Shown here: piece after piece, positions 1-12,171 of the stretch | How the letters are laid out: every line of letters begins with the position of its first letter | Position numbering within the stretch: the stretch's first letter is position 1 | From: Arion vulgaris | Taxonomy: Eukaryota > Mollusca > Gastropoda > Stylommatophora > Arionidae | DNA: 64,000 nucleotides | Reading direction: 5' to 3' | Assembly (NCBI GenBank): GCA_020796225.1 | Contig: CM036753.1 | Location: 64,512,865 to 64,576,864 of the forward strand | Notes under the pieces: model-generated | The model's database searches: none | The model's input: the letters and a program-made list of their open reading frames with translations, nothing else | What the model was told of the DNA's origin: nothing | Position numbers and translations under genes: made by a program

Positions 1-163
1 CCAATATATCGGATTTGCCTAATCTTGAAAAGTACGAGCCAGTACCAATATATCGGATTTGCGTAATCTTGAAAAGTACGAGCCAGTACCAGTATATCGG
101 ATTTGCGTAATCTTGAAAAGTACAACGAACCAGTATATCGGTTTCGAAGGGCAAAAGGGTTAA
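1..163. repeat. 44-bp tandem repeat at the end of a TTAA-bounded MITE relative
   Basis: A 44-bp unit begins at 1, 45 and 89 and decays near 130. Positions 122-163 (a gaaccagtatatcgg block ending in TTAA) match the right end of the MITE at 21622-21763. The window therefore seems to open inside a related element whose internal segment has been tandemly amplified; its left end lies outside the window. Confidence 0.7.
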
Positions 164-744
164 TATGGCATTGCCTTCTCCCATTTTCATTACACGTTCA
201 TAATAAACAATAAAATTAGCAATATTAAGTAGATGTGAAAATTGAAGTACAACGGGGGAACAATTGCAATTTTAAAAACACATATTTTGTAACCTTGAAC
301 ATGATCATAGAAGAGGGGAGAGAACTTACTCTAGATACAGAGTGTTTTACGGACAGACTGTGATGAAAGCAACGTTCTGTAAGGGACTTGCTACTTACTG
401 ATGATATTTTATTATGGGAGTAAAATTTATTGAAATGATGAAATACACACATAAATAAATTATGTTAGTTCTGGGAATTAAGGGAGAAGTACATGGAGAG
501 GGGGTGTTAATTCATTCATACTTAATAATATAAGTGACTTAGGACATACAAATAAGGTAACACATTATTGAAGAACTGGAGTCCATGTGCCGTTGAAATT
601 CTGGAGTTGGAGACCAGTTTGATAAGCAAAAACATTTGGTATGAAGACGGTACGCGGTTGAACTACAGTAAACATTGATCCTTTACACGGGGATCTAAAT
701 TAGAACTAGCTATGAAGTTCAAGTAGGACTCACCTGAATGATGA
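164..744. other. Unassigned AT-rich stretch
   Basis: No coding exon, repeat family member or RNA gene recognised. The short antisense ORF at 225-452 has no recognisable domain. Confidence 0.5.
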
Positions 745-840
745 TGGTCACTGGTGATAAGGAAAGCAAGCTTTACGCACAAACATGTCAGAGGTGTCAT
801 ATTAGTCTGAATTCATAGCGGTCGAACGAATAAAAGCAAA
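745..840 (+). repeat. SINE-H fragment
   Basis: Shares an ordered set of blocks (ggaaagcaagc, cagaggtg, gaattcatagcg) with 14340-14430 and, inverted, with 35317-35440. It ends in a gcggtcga block that is followed by (AAG)n in the 35-kb copy. Confidence 0.5.
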
Positions 841-879
841 ATTGAAAAACGATCAAACAAGAAATAATAATAATTAATA

Positions 880-1020
880 ATAATTTCTCTCGTACCGTTA
901 TACGTTACGTAGGGCTTGCAAGAAATTTCTCCATACCGTTCTATCCTGGGCAACTCGCTCAATCTCCTCCATGGGACTGAGACCGATATTTCTTGCCTCT
1001 CTCAGCAAAGTTTGTTTCAG
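880..1020 (-). mobile_element. LINE-1 3' end fragment
   Basis: Antisense copy of the 3' terminal segment seen in coding orientation at 18160-18540. The blocks for the last conserved residues (a W..L.ALC-type ending) and the terminal cgtaacgtata motif are recognisable. Broken non-LTR retrotransposon. Confidence 0.7.
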
Positions 1021-1102
1021 GAAACAAGTAATAGGTCACAATGAAATTTAATAATTAGATTAAAATTCAAAATGACACTGTAATAACATTTATTGAATGG
1101 TG

Positions 1103-1120
1103 AATTTGTCTAGACAAATT
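1103..1120. repeat. 18-bp perfect palindrome
   Basis: AATTTGTCTAGACAAATT reads the same on both strands; a partial second copy follows directly. Confidence 0.8.
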
Positions 1121-1414
1121 TGTCTAGAAATTTGAGCATCTCAAGGAAGGTAGCACCAAAAGAAATATACATTCTGAAACGTGTTCTTTATACTTAATTA
1201 TACTCTATATACTTTAATTTGATTTGCAATAAAGTTACTAACCTCCATGTGGTTTCCATAGCAACGAATAACATAACTACTGTCCCCTCTCGAATCTCGC
1301 AAAAGGCGACTAAAAAGGATCGTATATTGCGATTCCAGACTATAAAATAAGCTAACAAATACAAGCACAGGCACACAAAAGTCTAGACTGCTTATTTGAG
1401 AGATTCTTTTTTTC

Positions 1415-1660
1415 TGTGGCTTAGGGGTTAGTGACTCGGTCTATTAACCCCGACGTTCTGAGTTCGAATCACGCTGCGAACAGTTTAGTTGCAAATTGTT
1501 TGCGTAGATTTTAACAAAAGGACAATGACACCACCCGTTCAGAAAGCAATGACAAACTACTGAACGTAATAATGCCTAGAAAAATCACAAACAGTGTTAA
1601 TAGCTGGGGTTGATTCGCAATATCCTGTAAAGGATATGCAATTAACTTTAACTTATGTGT
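1415..1660 (+). mobile_element. SINE-B
   Basis: tRNA-like head with an A-box-like gtggcttaggggttagtg and a B-box-like gagttcgaatc, then the family body (cgttcagaaagcaatgacaa, ctactgaacgtaa, ggttgatt, gtaaaggatatgc). Other copies start near 8701, 11463, 38795, 43020, 50440 and 61335. Confidence 0.8.
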
Positions 1661-2015
1661 CCCTTGGCGCGACGAGAGCTAATGATAAGGTGGCCATTTT
1701 TAACTCGATGACCATTCTCCTTTAGTCGTCTGTTGCAGCAGCATAAAATGTAGTGTAGAGTCTTCTTGTTTTTTTTTAATCCCACGGATCTATTTGAGCA
1801 CTGTTTTCGCAATTCAAACAAATCACACAACAAAAACAAACATTTTCTACTCAATAATGGCACGTATTGGTCGTATTAAAATATAAATGGATGCTTGATG
1901 AACAAATTAGGTAATAGTAAATTTTGCGATAAGGATGACATTATCACCTCCAAATACAAAGATCTAGTACTGTGAGACTAATATTTCTCACCTATATATT
2001 TGTTAATGGTATTAT
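1661..2015. other. Unassigned stretch
   Basis: AT-rich sequence with a T9 run near 1770; no gene or repeat family recognised. Confidence 0.5.
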
Positions 2016-2019
2016 ACTA

Positions 2020-2205
2020 TAGGGGGAGGGATTAGTGTAATGCATAGACTTTCGCCATTCGGCTCGGACACAAGAGGGTTGTGGGTTCAATCCCACACTC
2101 GTCGTTCCACACGCGAGAAAAGGAATTAGCCCTCCTACCTCCTGTACACTAGTACCTAGAAAAGTGAAGGGAAGTGCATTAAACCCTAAGGTATGAAAAG
2201 GTTAC
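2020..2205 (+). mobile_element. SINE-E (tRNA-like head)
   Basis: An A-box-like ggattagtgtaatgcatag and B-box-like gggttcaatccc are followed by a body containing ccctcctacctcctg and gtgaagggaagtg. The same order occurs at 40925-41095, so this is a dispersed SINE and not a tRNA gene. Confidence 0.75.
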
Positions 2206-2224
2206 AGATAATTTTGTTATTATA

Positions 2225-2510
2225 TTGTTCTATATATATATAGCGAAACAGAGAATGAAGTGGTTTGGCTACTTAGTAAGAATGCGAACAGACCAAACCG
2301 CCTATGAAGTTTTCCACAACAGAATATCAGGACAGAAGGCGAGAGGAAGACTGAGGAAAATGTGGATAGATAACGTAATTGAATTATGCCAGGGGACTAA
2401 GAAAACCTTTCACACAAGTCACCAGAGAAGCGGAAGACAAATACATAAAACTACGACACTGGGCTAACAACCCGGTAACAGTGTGCTGACAGAAAGAAGA
2501 AAGATATTAT
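2225..2510 (+). pseudogene. LINE-7 3' end: C-terminal reverse transcriptase remnant
   Basis: The frame encodes KQRMKWFGYLVRM, followed by a short ARGRLRKMWID block, the typical C-terminal tail of many non-LTR retrotransposon reverse transcriptases. A frameshift precedes the terminal LRHWAN-like block. Relatives lie at 32740-33240 (-) and 62280-62660 (+). It sits about 450 bp upstream of the ptf1a TATA box. Confidence 0.75.
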
Positions 2511-2736
2511 TCTAACGTAATCTTTGCTATTAAGTAATAATTATATTCACATTAGACAAGAATTGTATTATGTTGCTGTCTACTCTCATTCTCTGTAGAG
2601 CACCAAGCATTTGAAGCTAAGGGACACCATTGTTGTCATTAAAGAAAGAGGAATTTCGTTAAATAAATTTACTTATTTGTCTTGCTTGTGTACATATTTA
2701 GTGTTGTGGCCAGTTCATTATTTTGATGTCACTTTC

Positions 2737-2903
2737 ACGTGCATTATCATCACGTGTGTTATCTAATTATGTTTAAATATTCATTAACTCCACCCACAGG
2801 GGGGTTGTCCCACCGAAGATACCGTTAAAGAATCGATGAGAAACCATCAGCGGACATTTTTTGGCGAGGCGCGCTATTGGTCGCTGCTGCCCCATAGCAC
2901 GTG
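2737..2903 (+). promoter_or_regulatory. Three CACGTG E-boxes and an inverted CCAAT box upstream of ptf1a
   Basis: CACGTG occurs at 2737-2742, 2751-2756 and 2898-2903; ATTGG (CCAAT on the minus strand) lies at 2876-2880. This segment contains no recognisable repeat family and is less AT-rich than its surroundings. CACGTG is a palindromic bHLH site. It is not the CACCTG/CATCTG-type box usually quoted for PTF1, so the binding factor is unknown. Confidence 0.55.
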
Positions 2904-2958
2904 CTCAAATATTGACATGCGGCGACACCTCTTGGTTCCGCCTTTAGCTGTTAAACGC

Positions 2959-2966
2959 TATAAATA
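2959..2966 (+). promoter_or_regulatory. TATA box of the ptf1a promoter
   Basis: TATAAATA in a locally GC-richer context, about 550 bp upstream of the first coding ATG and on the coding strand. By usual spacing, transcription would start near 2985-2995; no initiator motif fixes it exactly. Confidence 0.7.
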
Positions 2967-2989
2967 CCCGGATCACAGCAAGTGCGACA

Positions 2990-3513
2990 AGTTTTGAAGT
3001 GGTTATACCCGCCTGCGAGTGAGCAATGACATTTTGAAGAACAAAAAATCTTTATTAGCTTCGTGATACGGCTTACATCAAATATCCTACATTTGATATG
3101 TTCGTTTTGTAGTTTATTTTGTTTTCATATTTGGTATTTTTATATAGAAAAGAAAGTTTGATTTTTATCCACCATCTGAAAGTTGATATATGACATAATT
3201 CATGATAAACATAGACCAAGAAATAATACAAAGTAATCTGTAACATCGAAAATTGATTTAAGAACAGCGCATCTTGTGGAGAAAGGAAACAAAGTATTTC
3301 TTGTACTTATTTTTGGACAATTGTCTAATATTTAAAAATCTCATGCAGTAAGTTACAAGCTCATGAAATTGAACCACAATTTCAAGTCTAGTGTTGGGGA
3401 GAATTTTGAGTAAAATTCTTCAGTAAATTTGTGTTTTTAAAGACAATGAGAATATTGACGTCGTGTGTTGAAATTATTTGCTGACTCAAACAAAAGTGTG
3501 AAATTGCTCTTTG
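2990..3513 (+). other. Probable ptf1a 5' leader with several short upstream ORFs
   Basis: Between the inferred start site and the coding ATG there are several short ATG-to-stop frames (for example ATG-ACA-TTT-TGA near 3025 and a 5-codon frame ending TAG near 3112). An in-frame TGA at 3499 bounds the main ORF. A leader intron cannot be excluded. Confidence 0.5.
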
Positions 3514-3940
3514 ATGTGTCTGCTGAAGCCTAACAGTGACGAGACTATGAATACACACGGAATTACTTATGAACAATTGCATCACGAACTTCATCATAAC
3601 ACGCAACACCATCAGGAATTGGCCCAACATCCAGTGCACTACTATCACGACCTCCAGCAACAGCTTCATCAGTATGATGAAACTCATCCTCACTATCTCT
3701 ACACCAGCTTTAGACTCAGTTATGGGTACTCACCCTCAGATTCGCCTCCATCTCCATCCTCCATAACCTTTCTTCACAGTCCATCACCTGCGGACATGCC
3801 CGATTACCCTCCAGGTTATAGCTGTGTGAAGGCACCAAGACGAAGAAAACGAAAGTGTCAACAACAGCAAGTTCAGCAACGACAAGCGGCTAACATGAGA
3901 GAACGCAAGAGAATGCAGTCAATCAACGATGCCTTTGAAG
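3514..3940 (+). CDS. ptf1a: ptf1a exon 1 (N-terminus, basic region, helix 1)
   Basis: Open from ATG 3514 to the donor GTATGT at 3941, ending on the first base of the Gly codon after ..NDAFE. It encodes the His-rich segment, a Ser/Pro-rich stretch (about residues 73-95) and the basic region. The intron cuts the bHLH domain at the end of helix 1, immediately before the loop. Confidence 0.93.
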
Positions 3941-5528
3941 GTATGTCAATGTCCAACAGTCATATCATTTATCAATGACACAATTATTATTATATTTCAT
4001 CGTAGTTACATAGAGCCTGCAAGCAATTTCTTCCTACCGCTCTATCCTGAGCAACTAGTTCAATCTCTACCATGTAAGAAAGTTCGATATTTCTCGCATC
4101 TCACAGCATACTTTTTTCAATGTTCGCTTACGGTGTCCTTTCTTTCGTGAACTTTTTCCTAACTTTAATGTGTGCTTTGTGATATTTTGATCATTTCTTT
4201 TGCATTACTTACTTTTACTAATCCGTCATGCCTAGTGACACATGGGGCTTCGAAAGGACTTTCCATGCTCTCCTGTCGTGCAACCTTCAGCGAGAGCCCA
4301 CGTCAGAGATGCGGTGTCAGTTCCTCTTCCATCATGCGCCTCCATGTTGTCCGTGGTCTGCCTGTCTTTCTCTTTCCTCTGGTGTCAAGTGAGGCTATCC
4401 TTGCAGGCATTTCTTTTGCATGCACAACATATATCCATCTTCTCCCTCTTATAATATTCGCTACTAGTGGTCGTCCAGACATTTCTCTAATTTCATCACT
4501 TCTGAATTCGTCCCATTTTATGTTCATTATTTTTCGACATCTCTTTTCAAATTCTTTTAACTTTCTTTCTATATATTTAGTCATGTTCTAACTCTAGCTG
4601 GCATATGTTAGGACTGATATAAAATTGGAATTGAAAATTTAGTTTTCAAACTAACTTAGAGTTTCATATTTTATTTAGATTTGTAAAAAAAACTTATATT
4701 GTTTTGACAATTCGTAGCATGATTTATTTTTTTAAGTATTTCTCGTTTAATCAAACTTGCCACCCAAATTAGTTAGCTGCTCTGTTATTTTTATCTTCCT
4801 TCTTCCTTTCGTCCACTGTTATTTTTATCATTTTGGATTCCAGTGTAATATCCGTATTTCTTGGAAGTGATATAACTGATATATTAAACTCTAGAGATCT
4901 CAGAGCACTGGACTGTACACCATTTGTGGTGATGTAGCCAGAACGTTAGTTGCTAACAACCCTACGATACTCTATCTCTAGCTCCTCTCTCTAGTCTCTC
5001 TCTGTAGTCTCTCTCTAGTCTCTCTCTCTACTCTCTCTGTAGTCTCTCTCTCTAGTTTCTCTCTCTCTCTGTAGTCTCTCCCTCTCTCTAAGACTTAACT
5101 TTAGGGAATCTCCTTTAGATATCTCTACGGCGTTGAGGTAAAGTGATCGCCTCTTGTTTCAAAGGTACTTGATTAGTTCACCGTGTGCGGCGATCTAGAT
5201 ATTTTCTAGAAAACACTAAACTCAATGCAGATGAAATCGAGTTCCTAGTCCAGTCGAAACCGAAAGATAAAACTGCGTTCAAGTTGAGGTAGCAAACGAA
5301 CAAGTGACAGTTAAAAAAAATATATTAGAGTTAGCTGCAAAGCCGCCTACAGAGCAAAACTAATGAAAAAGATTACATTAAAATTTCTAAAATATTTTCC
5401 ACAATTTTCACAAATGACACCAGAGACCATCATCGCTGCTAAAGAGTTCCTGCAGTACCGCGGAGATTCTACTATGTAAGAAAGAAATCTGAGCACACAT
5501 GTTATTAACCGAAGTGCAATGATATTGG

Positions 5529-5565
<37 letters not shown>

Positions 5566-8500
5566 CTAACCAGTCAATCGATCAATTATTTTGACATCAT
5601 TTTATCTACCATTTTCCCATTTTTTCCATTAAGTTGCCCAGATATAAAACAAATAATTTGTAGATGTACGATCTTCTACAATTCAGTACATTGTTGAAAT
5701 TACTGATAGATGCTGCAGCACTATCTTCAACAGTCAGCTAGCGCTGAAGCATTTTCTTACTCATGTGCATTGTACTTTTCGTAGCAGTTTGTTTAAAATA
5801 GCGCCTGCGTATTGCCGGGGTTGACAAGGGGAGTAAAGACTGCGACCTACAAGGTATGCCATAAGAGGCGACTGAGGAAGGGGTATAGGGAAGCTACCAT
5901 GGTAAATAAAGAGCGTCGCAGAAATTGGATGTGTTGGCCTACTTGTAGGCGCATAACTGGCACAAAGTACAATTGCTCTTAGGCTCGGATCACATACAAA
6001 TCTCAAAGAATGGTTTACAACTGGTCGATATGGAGCGTTCGAAGAATAATAATTTTAAAATAGTCGCCTAACTTTTGTTTGTATACTCGGGTGTATCTGA
6101 CTGATGATTGTAGAGACGTCGACACAGTGTGGAGATTGCAACAATAATAGTAATAATAGTAATAATAATAATACATAAATATTAATAGTTAATATTAATA
6201 AAAATAATAACAGATGGGAACACTGACAGAACGCGTAATTATAAAAACAATATAGTTTACGAACATACTTAATGTGAAATTTGACACTGCATATTTGCTG
6301 AAAGTTAAGAAATTTTGATATTCAGTTGAACTAAGTATTCACAGAGTCGCTATAAAAGTTTTTGTAATTAGTAAAGAAATGTAGTTCTACGTTATTTTTT
6401 TTTTTTAATAACAGATACACTACCGTTACACAAAATACGCACCGATTTGCCTTTGTATTCAATAAAACAATACTGATAGTTTCATTCAGAACTGAAAGTA
6501 TAGTTCCGTCGTCGTTTAGCCATACTTTGAAGTCATAGATAATACTAATTAATAATTATGTCAAGCCTTTCGTAGTTAGTGCAGAGTTTGAGTATTAATT
6601 CTAGGAAATCAATAAAATCGGTGATAGATAAAGAACACACTGTTTCTAATCTGAACTGAAACTGCCTGCTCCGTTCATTGACAAATTACTGCATGGAGGA
6701 TAAAGGAGGATGCAAAAGGAGGATACAAGCCAGAGCACGTTGACATAAATATATTAAACAGAAAAGAGCAGACCACAGTCTTCAGACTTAGAATAGGTCA
6801 CTGCAATCTCAGAGCACACCTCCGTATAATGGGTCTCAGGGACTCGGCTGCCTGCACCTGTGCTGTCCCCAAAGCACTTTCTGCAAGACTGCCCCAGCAA
6901 TAGCAGCGTGAGAATGAAAATCTGGCTAACAGAAACAACCCTTCAGAACAAACTAGGTGGTGGGAGGTGGGGGTGAATCGGTGAAGACCTCAAGCATTTA
7001 TGACACTGATCGAAATAGTCGCATAGCAGAAGTTGATGGCAGAAGATATAGAGAAAGAATGAAGTTAACATCTCATAGTGATCAGTTTTCTAAAATATAG
7101 TCTGCTCAGATGTAATTTTTTTGATGGGATGACTTGAGATGCAAGCACTTTCTCAAGGGACAATGAAAGTACTCTAAATGAATGATTTATTGATTAATAG
7201 GACCATCATCATTACACTTTGGTGAATAACCACTTGTGCTACGATCTCATTTTACATATAAAGATCATATTGACAGTGCACAAACGCCATACCACCAGAG
7301 ATGGTGTAATTTGAGAGTGATTAACATGTATAGATTTTTTTTAAAATTAGTGTTTATTAGGTGTCCTCGTACCGGTTTTTGAGATTTCTGTTATCAATTT
7401 TCAACTGCCACTAGCTATTTTGCTCGAACAACTTATACATGGTATCTGCGTTTTGTCGTCAGTCTCAGATATGATTTGGCACTTATCTCACCATATCAAG
7501 GATTACTGGAAAATAATCCGATCACTCCAAGCGGGACTTGAACTGAATACATTCGGAACGGAAGGCGAGCATCATATCTAGGAATTTACAGAGATCTTCG
7601 AAGAAGAATTTTTTACACAAAAAGTGACATTTAAACTTTTGAAATATTCATTGTCACATTTTATATTAATAGTAGAAGAAAAAAGAGTTTAAGAAAATAA
7701 AAGGGATGCACCGGAGTCTATGAATATGATCAATAAAAGGGATGTGAACAAGTTATCGGGGCTTCGGAAAAAAAAAAAAATTACCGTACACAGGATTTGA
7801 ACCACAAACCATTATTTCTTACGACACCCATTGTCAAGCCCGACAGATGAGCGTTTTGAAGAACACAACCGGTTAGATCTTCTAACAAAAAAGTTTCCAT
7901 CAGTCGTGTCTTTTATAAACATATATATATATATATATATAATAAGTTTGTTTTTGTGTGCTTTGACCTTTGTCAACACATCAACATTAATCATTTTAGC
8001 ATTACATTTAACCTATAGCAATCTCTTGTAAAGCCACATCTCTGTGACCTGCAGAGATTTTACTACCCAAGATAGTAACTGTGTAAAATTGAACATCATT
8101 GGGAAATGTTACAGCAAAAGTTTTTTTAAGAACAGTAATTATGTAAAAACTGTTGGTAATTGGTAAAAGTTACAGCAAATCAATTTGTAGGATAAGAATT
8201 TCATACAAACAGTACATCATTGACAAATGTTTAATCAACGCATTTTTTTAGAAAGTAACTGCATTAAAACTGCATATAATTGGTAAATTTTAAAACGAAA
8301 AGTTTTACAGCTGTGAAATAACAATTTATATTAGCGTTTTGGCTATCAAGACCTTCGACAAGAACAGGACAAGATTAGCAGAGAAAGTTAGCAAATGCAG
8401 TTTGGCTATTTGAAACAGAAAGTTATTTTTTGGGAAGTTTGCAAATGAAGATACATTAATATTGTTTCACGTTACGTGCTATTGTATTTCTGAATTACCC

Positions 8501-11500
8501 GGAAGTAAATTACAATATTAGTATCATGAGAAGGAACTTAAACATAAAATGATCAAAAGTAATTAATAACAAAGGATTATAGTATAGAACCAAGCAAAGA
8601 AATATTGAAGAAGAAATTCCACAGGAGAAGATGGAGTTGAATAGGGCATACGCTGAAGAAATTACGCATTAACATTGCGAGGCAGAACTGAAATTCATAT
8701 GAAATGAAAATCGTGGCATATAAAGGACGTAGCCATCAACCACAGTAAATGAGTCGTTGATTTTCTAGGCACCACTTATACGTTCAGTAGGTTGCCATTG
8801 CTTTCTGAACGGGTGGTGTCATCGTCCTTTGTTAAAATCAACGGAAACAATTTGCAACCAAACTGTCCGCAGCGTGATTCGAACTCAGAACGTCGGGTTA
8901 ATAGACCGAGTCACTAACCCCTAGGCCACAGAGAAATTCATATAGCAAACAAAATAGAGGCAGAGATAGGAAAACATGGAGAAGAGGACTAGACAAATAC
9001 ATCAAACAAATGGGGAACACGTACAAACAAAGTACTATAGTTTTACAAAATACAGAAACAGTGACGATAAACAGCAACGTTTCGACAAAAAGGCCTTTAT
9101 CAAACAAACGACACAAAGAGGACGAATTATAGAGAACACTCAAATGGACGATAACGGAAAATGCAAATGTATCTAATGAACTGGGAATAAAAACGAATAA
9201 CGAAATGAGTGCAACAAAAACTAGAAGTGGAAAGAAGAGAACAATATACAATCAAGGAAAATATAAATTATATATGAAGCAAATACACATATAGATTACA
9301 AGACATGAGATGAGAAAGTACTAAGAAGCATAGGAATGTTTATACCTTGCGCCTCTTGACTCAAAGCTTTACATTCCTATGCTTATTAGTACTTTCTCAT
9401 CTCATGCCTTGAATCTATATGTGTATTTGCTTCATATATATAATTTATATTTTCACTTGATTGTATATTGTTTCTCTTCTTTTCCACTTCTAGTTTTGTG
9501 TTGCACTCATTTCGTTATTCGTTTTATTCCCAGTTCATTAGATACATTTACATGTTTCCGTTATCGTCCATTTGTAAGTGTTCTATAATTCGTCACTCCT
9601 GTTGTGTCGTTTGCTTGATAAAGGCCTTTGGTCGAAACGTTGCGTTTATCGTCACTGTTTCTGTATTTTGTAAAACTATAGTTACTTTGTTTGTACGTGT
9701 TTTGCTATTTACCAAGTTTTACTGCAGTCTTCCCTTTTCGATAATCAAACAAATGGGTCTCAGTTGGAAAAATGTGAAGATGGATGCAGAGAACATGAAT
9801 AGCTGGAAAACTACGGTTGATGATCTATGCTCCCAATGAGAGTAGATGACATAATAATTCTTTTAGTTCTCTCTAATTTTGTTTTGCCTCTCAGCGTCAG
9901 ATAAGAAGAGGTTTCTAGGACGGGCTTTTGTGTGCTCTTCATAAATAGTGTTTTTCACCAACTCTGTTATTTCTGAGGTCCACCTTTTGCGTGTACGGGC
10001 TTTTACTTTGTATCCACTGTATCGGAGTAACATTGCTCTTTGATGCGCACTTTCTGCTGGTAAATCTGCTTATGTAGACAAACAATTTAGTTTGATGTTT
10101 CTTGATGAAGTTCAGTACTGATGTTGTACCCACTTTTTCCTGATGTCTTCATTTCTAAACTGGTCTCTTCTTGTTACTCCCAGCATTCTGCGTAGACACT
10201 TCATCTCTGTTGTGGCTAGTTTAGAATAATATTAATCATAATATTATAGTATATAAATTAAAATATAGCAGTGCTATTTATCGGAAACTTTGTTATTTCT
10301 AATAGTGCTTGATAACATAACATGCTCGATGTTTTTTATTATTTTGTTTTACATTGTATACATGTTTGACTTACTTTATTTGTTTACTTGATCCTTAGTT
10401 TATATTTAGTTTGACCAATGTTTCGTATTTATTACTGTTTTTTCTGTGTACGTTAAGTGGGTTTTTGCATTACTTAATTTATTTTTTTTTAAAGAGGGTC
10501 CCTTTATCTTTGATTTAATGCCGAAGGATTGATTTCATTGCACCAAATATCCACTTATAGCTAGTTCACTTTTTGCAGAAATAGTACGTTACCTGCCGAA
10601 AATATTGCACAAGACACGAACCTGTAGCCCTGGCAGGAATATTATTATTTTTAAAAAGATCTCTGAGTGAAAACTTTCAGCACAACAACGGGGTCTGGGT
10701 TCGAACACACGAATACAAAGCAGACGTTTACCATAGAGAAACGTCCCAAATATATGAATAATATTTATATGTACTTTAACAGATGTTCCATATTTGTTGG
10801 TGATATCACCACTCATTTTGTGAGATCTTTCTATACTTATTGCTGCTTTTTTCTATTTATTTTGACTAATATTTCATATTTATTACTGCTGTTTCTATGA
10901 ATGTTGAAATAATTTGATAAATTACAATCACATGTGATCAGTGAAATCTTGCTATATAAATTACAATCACATGTAATCAGTGAAATCTTGCTATATAAAT
11001 TACAATCACATGTGATCAGTGAAATCTTGCTATATAAATTACAATCACATGTGATCAGTGAGATCTTGCTACTTTTTGTTTGACAAAACATTTCTCTATT
11101 TCTTATTGCAAGGATTACGTTCTCACATCCCAACTCTGCCATACGAGAAACGTTTAAGTAAGGTGGACACCCTGAAGCTTGCTATAGGCTACATTGGTTT
11201 CCTGTCTGAGATAGTCGAGTCAGACATTCACAGCAAGGAGAGTGCACACACGCATGTTCACGAACAGCCAAAGAAAGTCATTATTCATTGCCATGCTGGT
11301 AAGTACAACTTTTGTTCGTTGTTTGTATCTGTCTATCAGTCTGTTTACCTATCTATCCGTCTGTCTTTCTATCTCTCTTTCTGTTGGTATGTCTCTCTGC
11401 CGTTTGGTCCATTTACATGTCTTCTTGGCTAACTATATTTATGTCTGTCTACTTATATATCGTGGGCGTCTGTAGTTCGATCACTACCGTGTTCAAACTT

Positions 11501-12017
11501 CGAGGTTTGGAAAGCAAATTTGTTCCAGTGAAATTTTACGAACGGTAAAAATATACCTCACCGTTCAGAAAGCACTGACAAACTACTTAAAGTATAAATG
11601 GTGCCTTGAAAATCGACGACTCATTTACTGAGGTTGATGGCGAGGTACTGTGTAAAGGATAGGCCACGACTTTCAATTCATCTAAATATCTATATATATT
11701 TATTTGTTTGCATATAAATTTAAAATATATGAATTATTTAGTTCATTATTATAATGATCAATAACCCATTAAGAATTTTTAATGCAATTTTTGCTACTTC
11801 TAAAATCTAAAGATAGCTCGTATTTATTTCTGATAATAGAACAAACCACGCAGAAATAAATGGAAAATTACTGAACGTATAAGTGGTGTCTAGAAAATCT
11901 GCGACTCGTTTACTGTAGTTGCTGACAACGTCTTGTAAAGGATTTGTCACGATTTTCATTTTCAACAGAACAACACACATGATTTGAAACAAAATACGCA
12001 TTAGAGCGAGAGAGAGG

Positions 12018-12061
<44 letters not shown>

Positions 12062-12089
12062 AGAAGAGAGAGAGAGAAAGAGAGAGAGG

Positions 12090-12171
<82 letters not shown>

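Larger units (their letters stand above)
8600..9838 (+). pseudogene. LINE 3' end interrupted by a SINE-B and a fold-back element
   Basis: One LINE frame appears in three pieces. 8610-8690 gives [19 protein letters not shown]. 8944-9014 gives [16 protein letters not shown] after an NRGRD start. 9758-9838 gives [18 protein letters not shown] and a VDDLCSQ end. Removing 8701-8943 (SINE plus one copy of its TSD) and 9015-9757 (fold-back element plus one copy of its TSD) restores the order of the conserved retrotransposon C-terminus, so the insertions came after the LINE. Confidence 0.85.
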
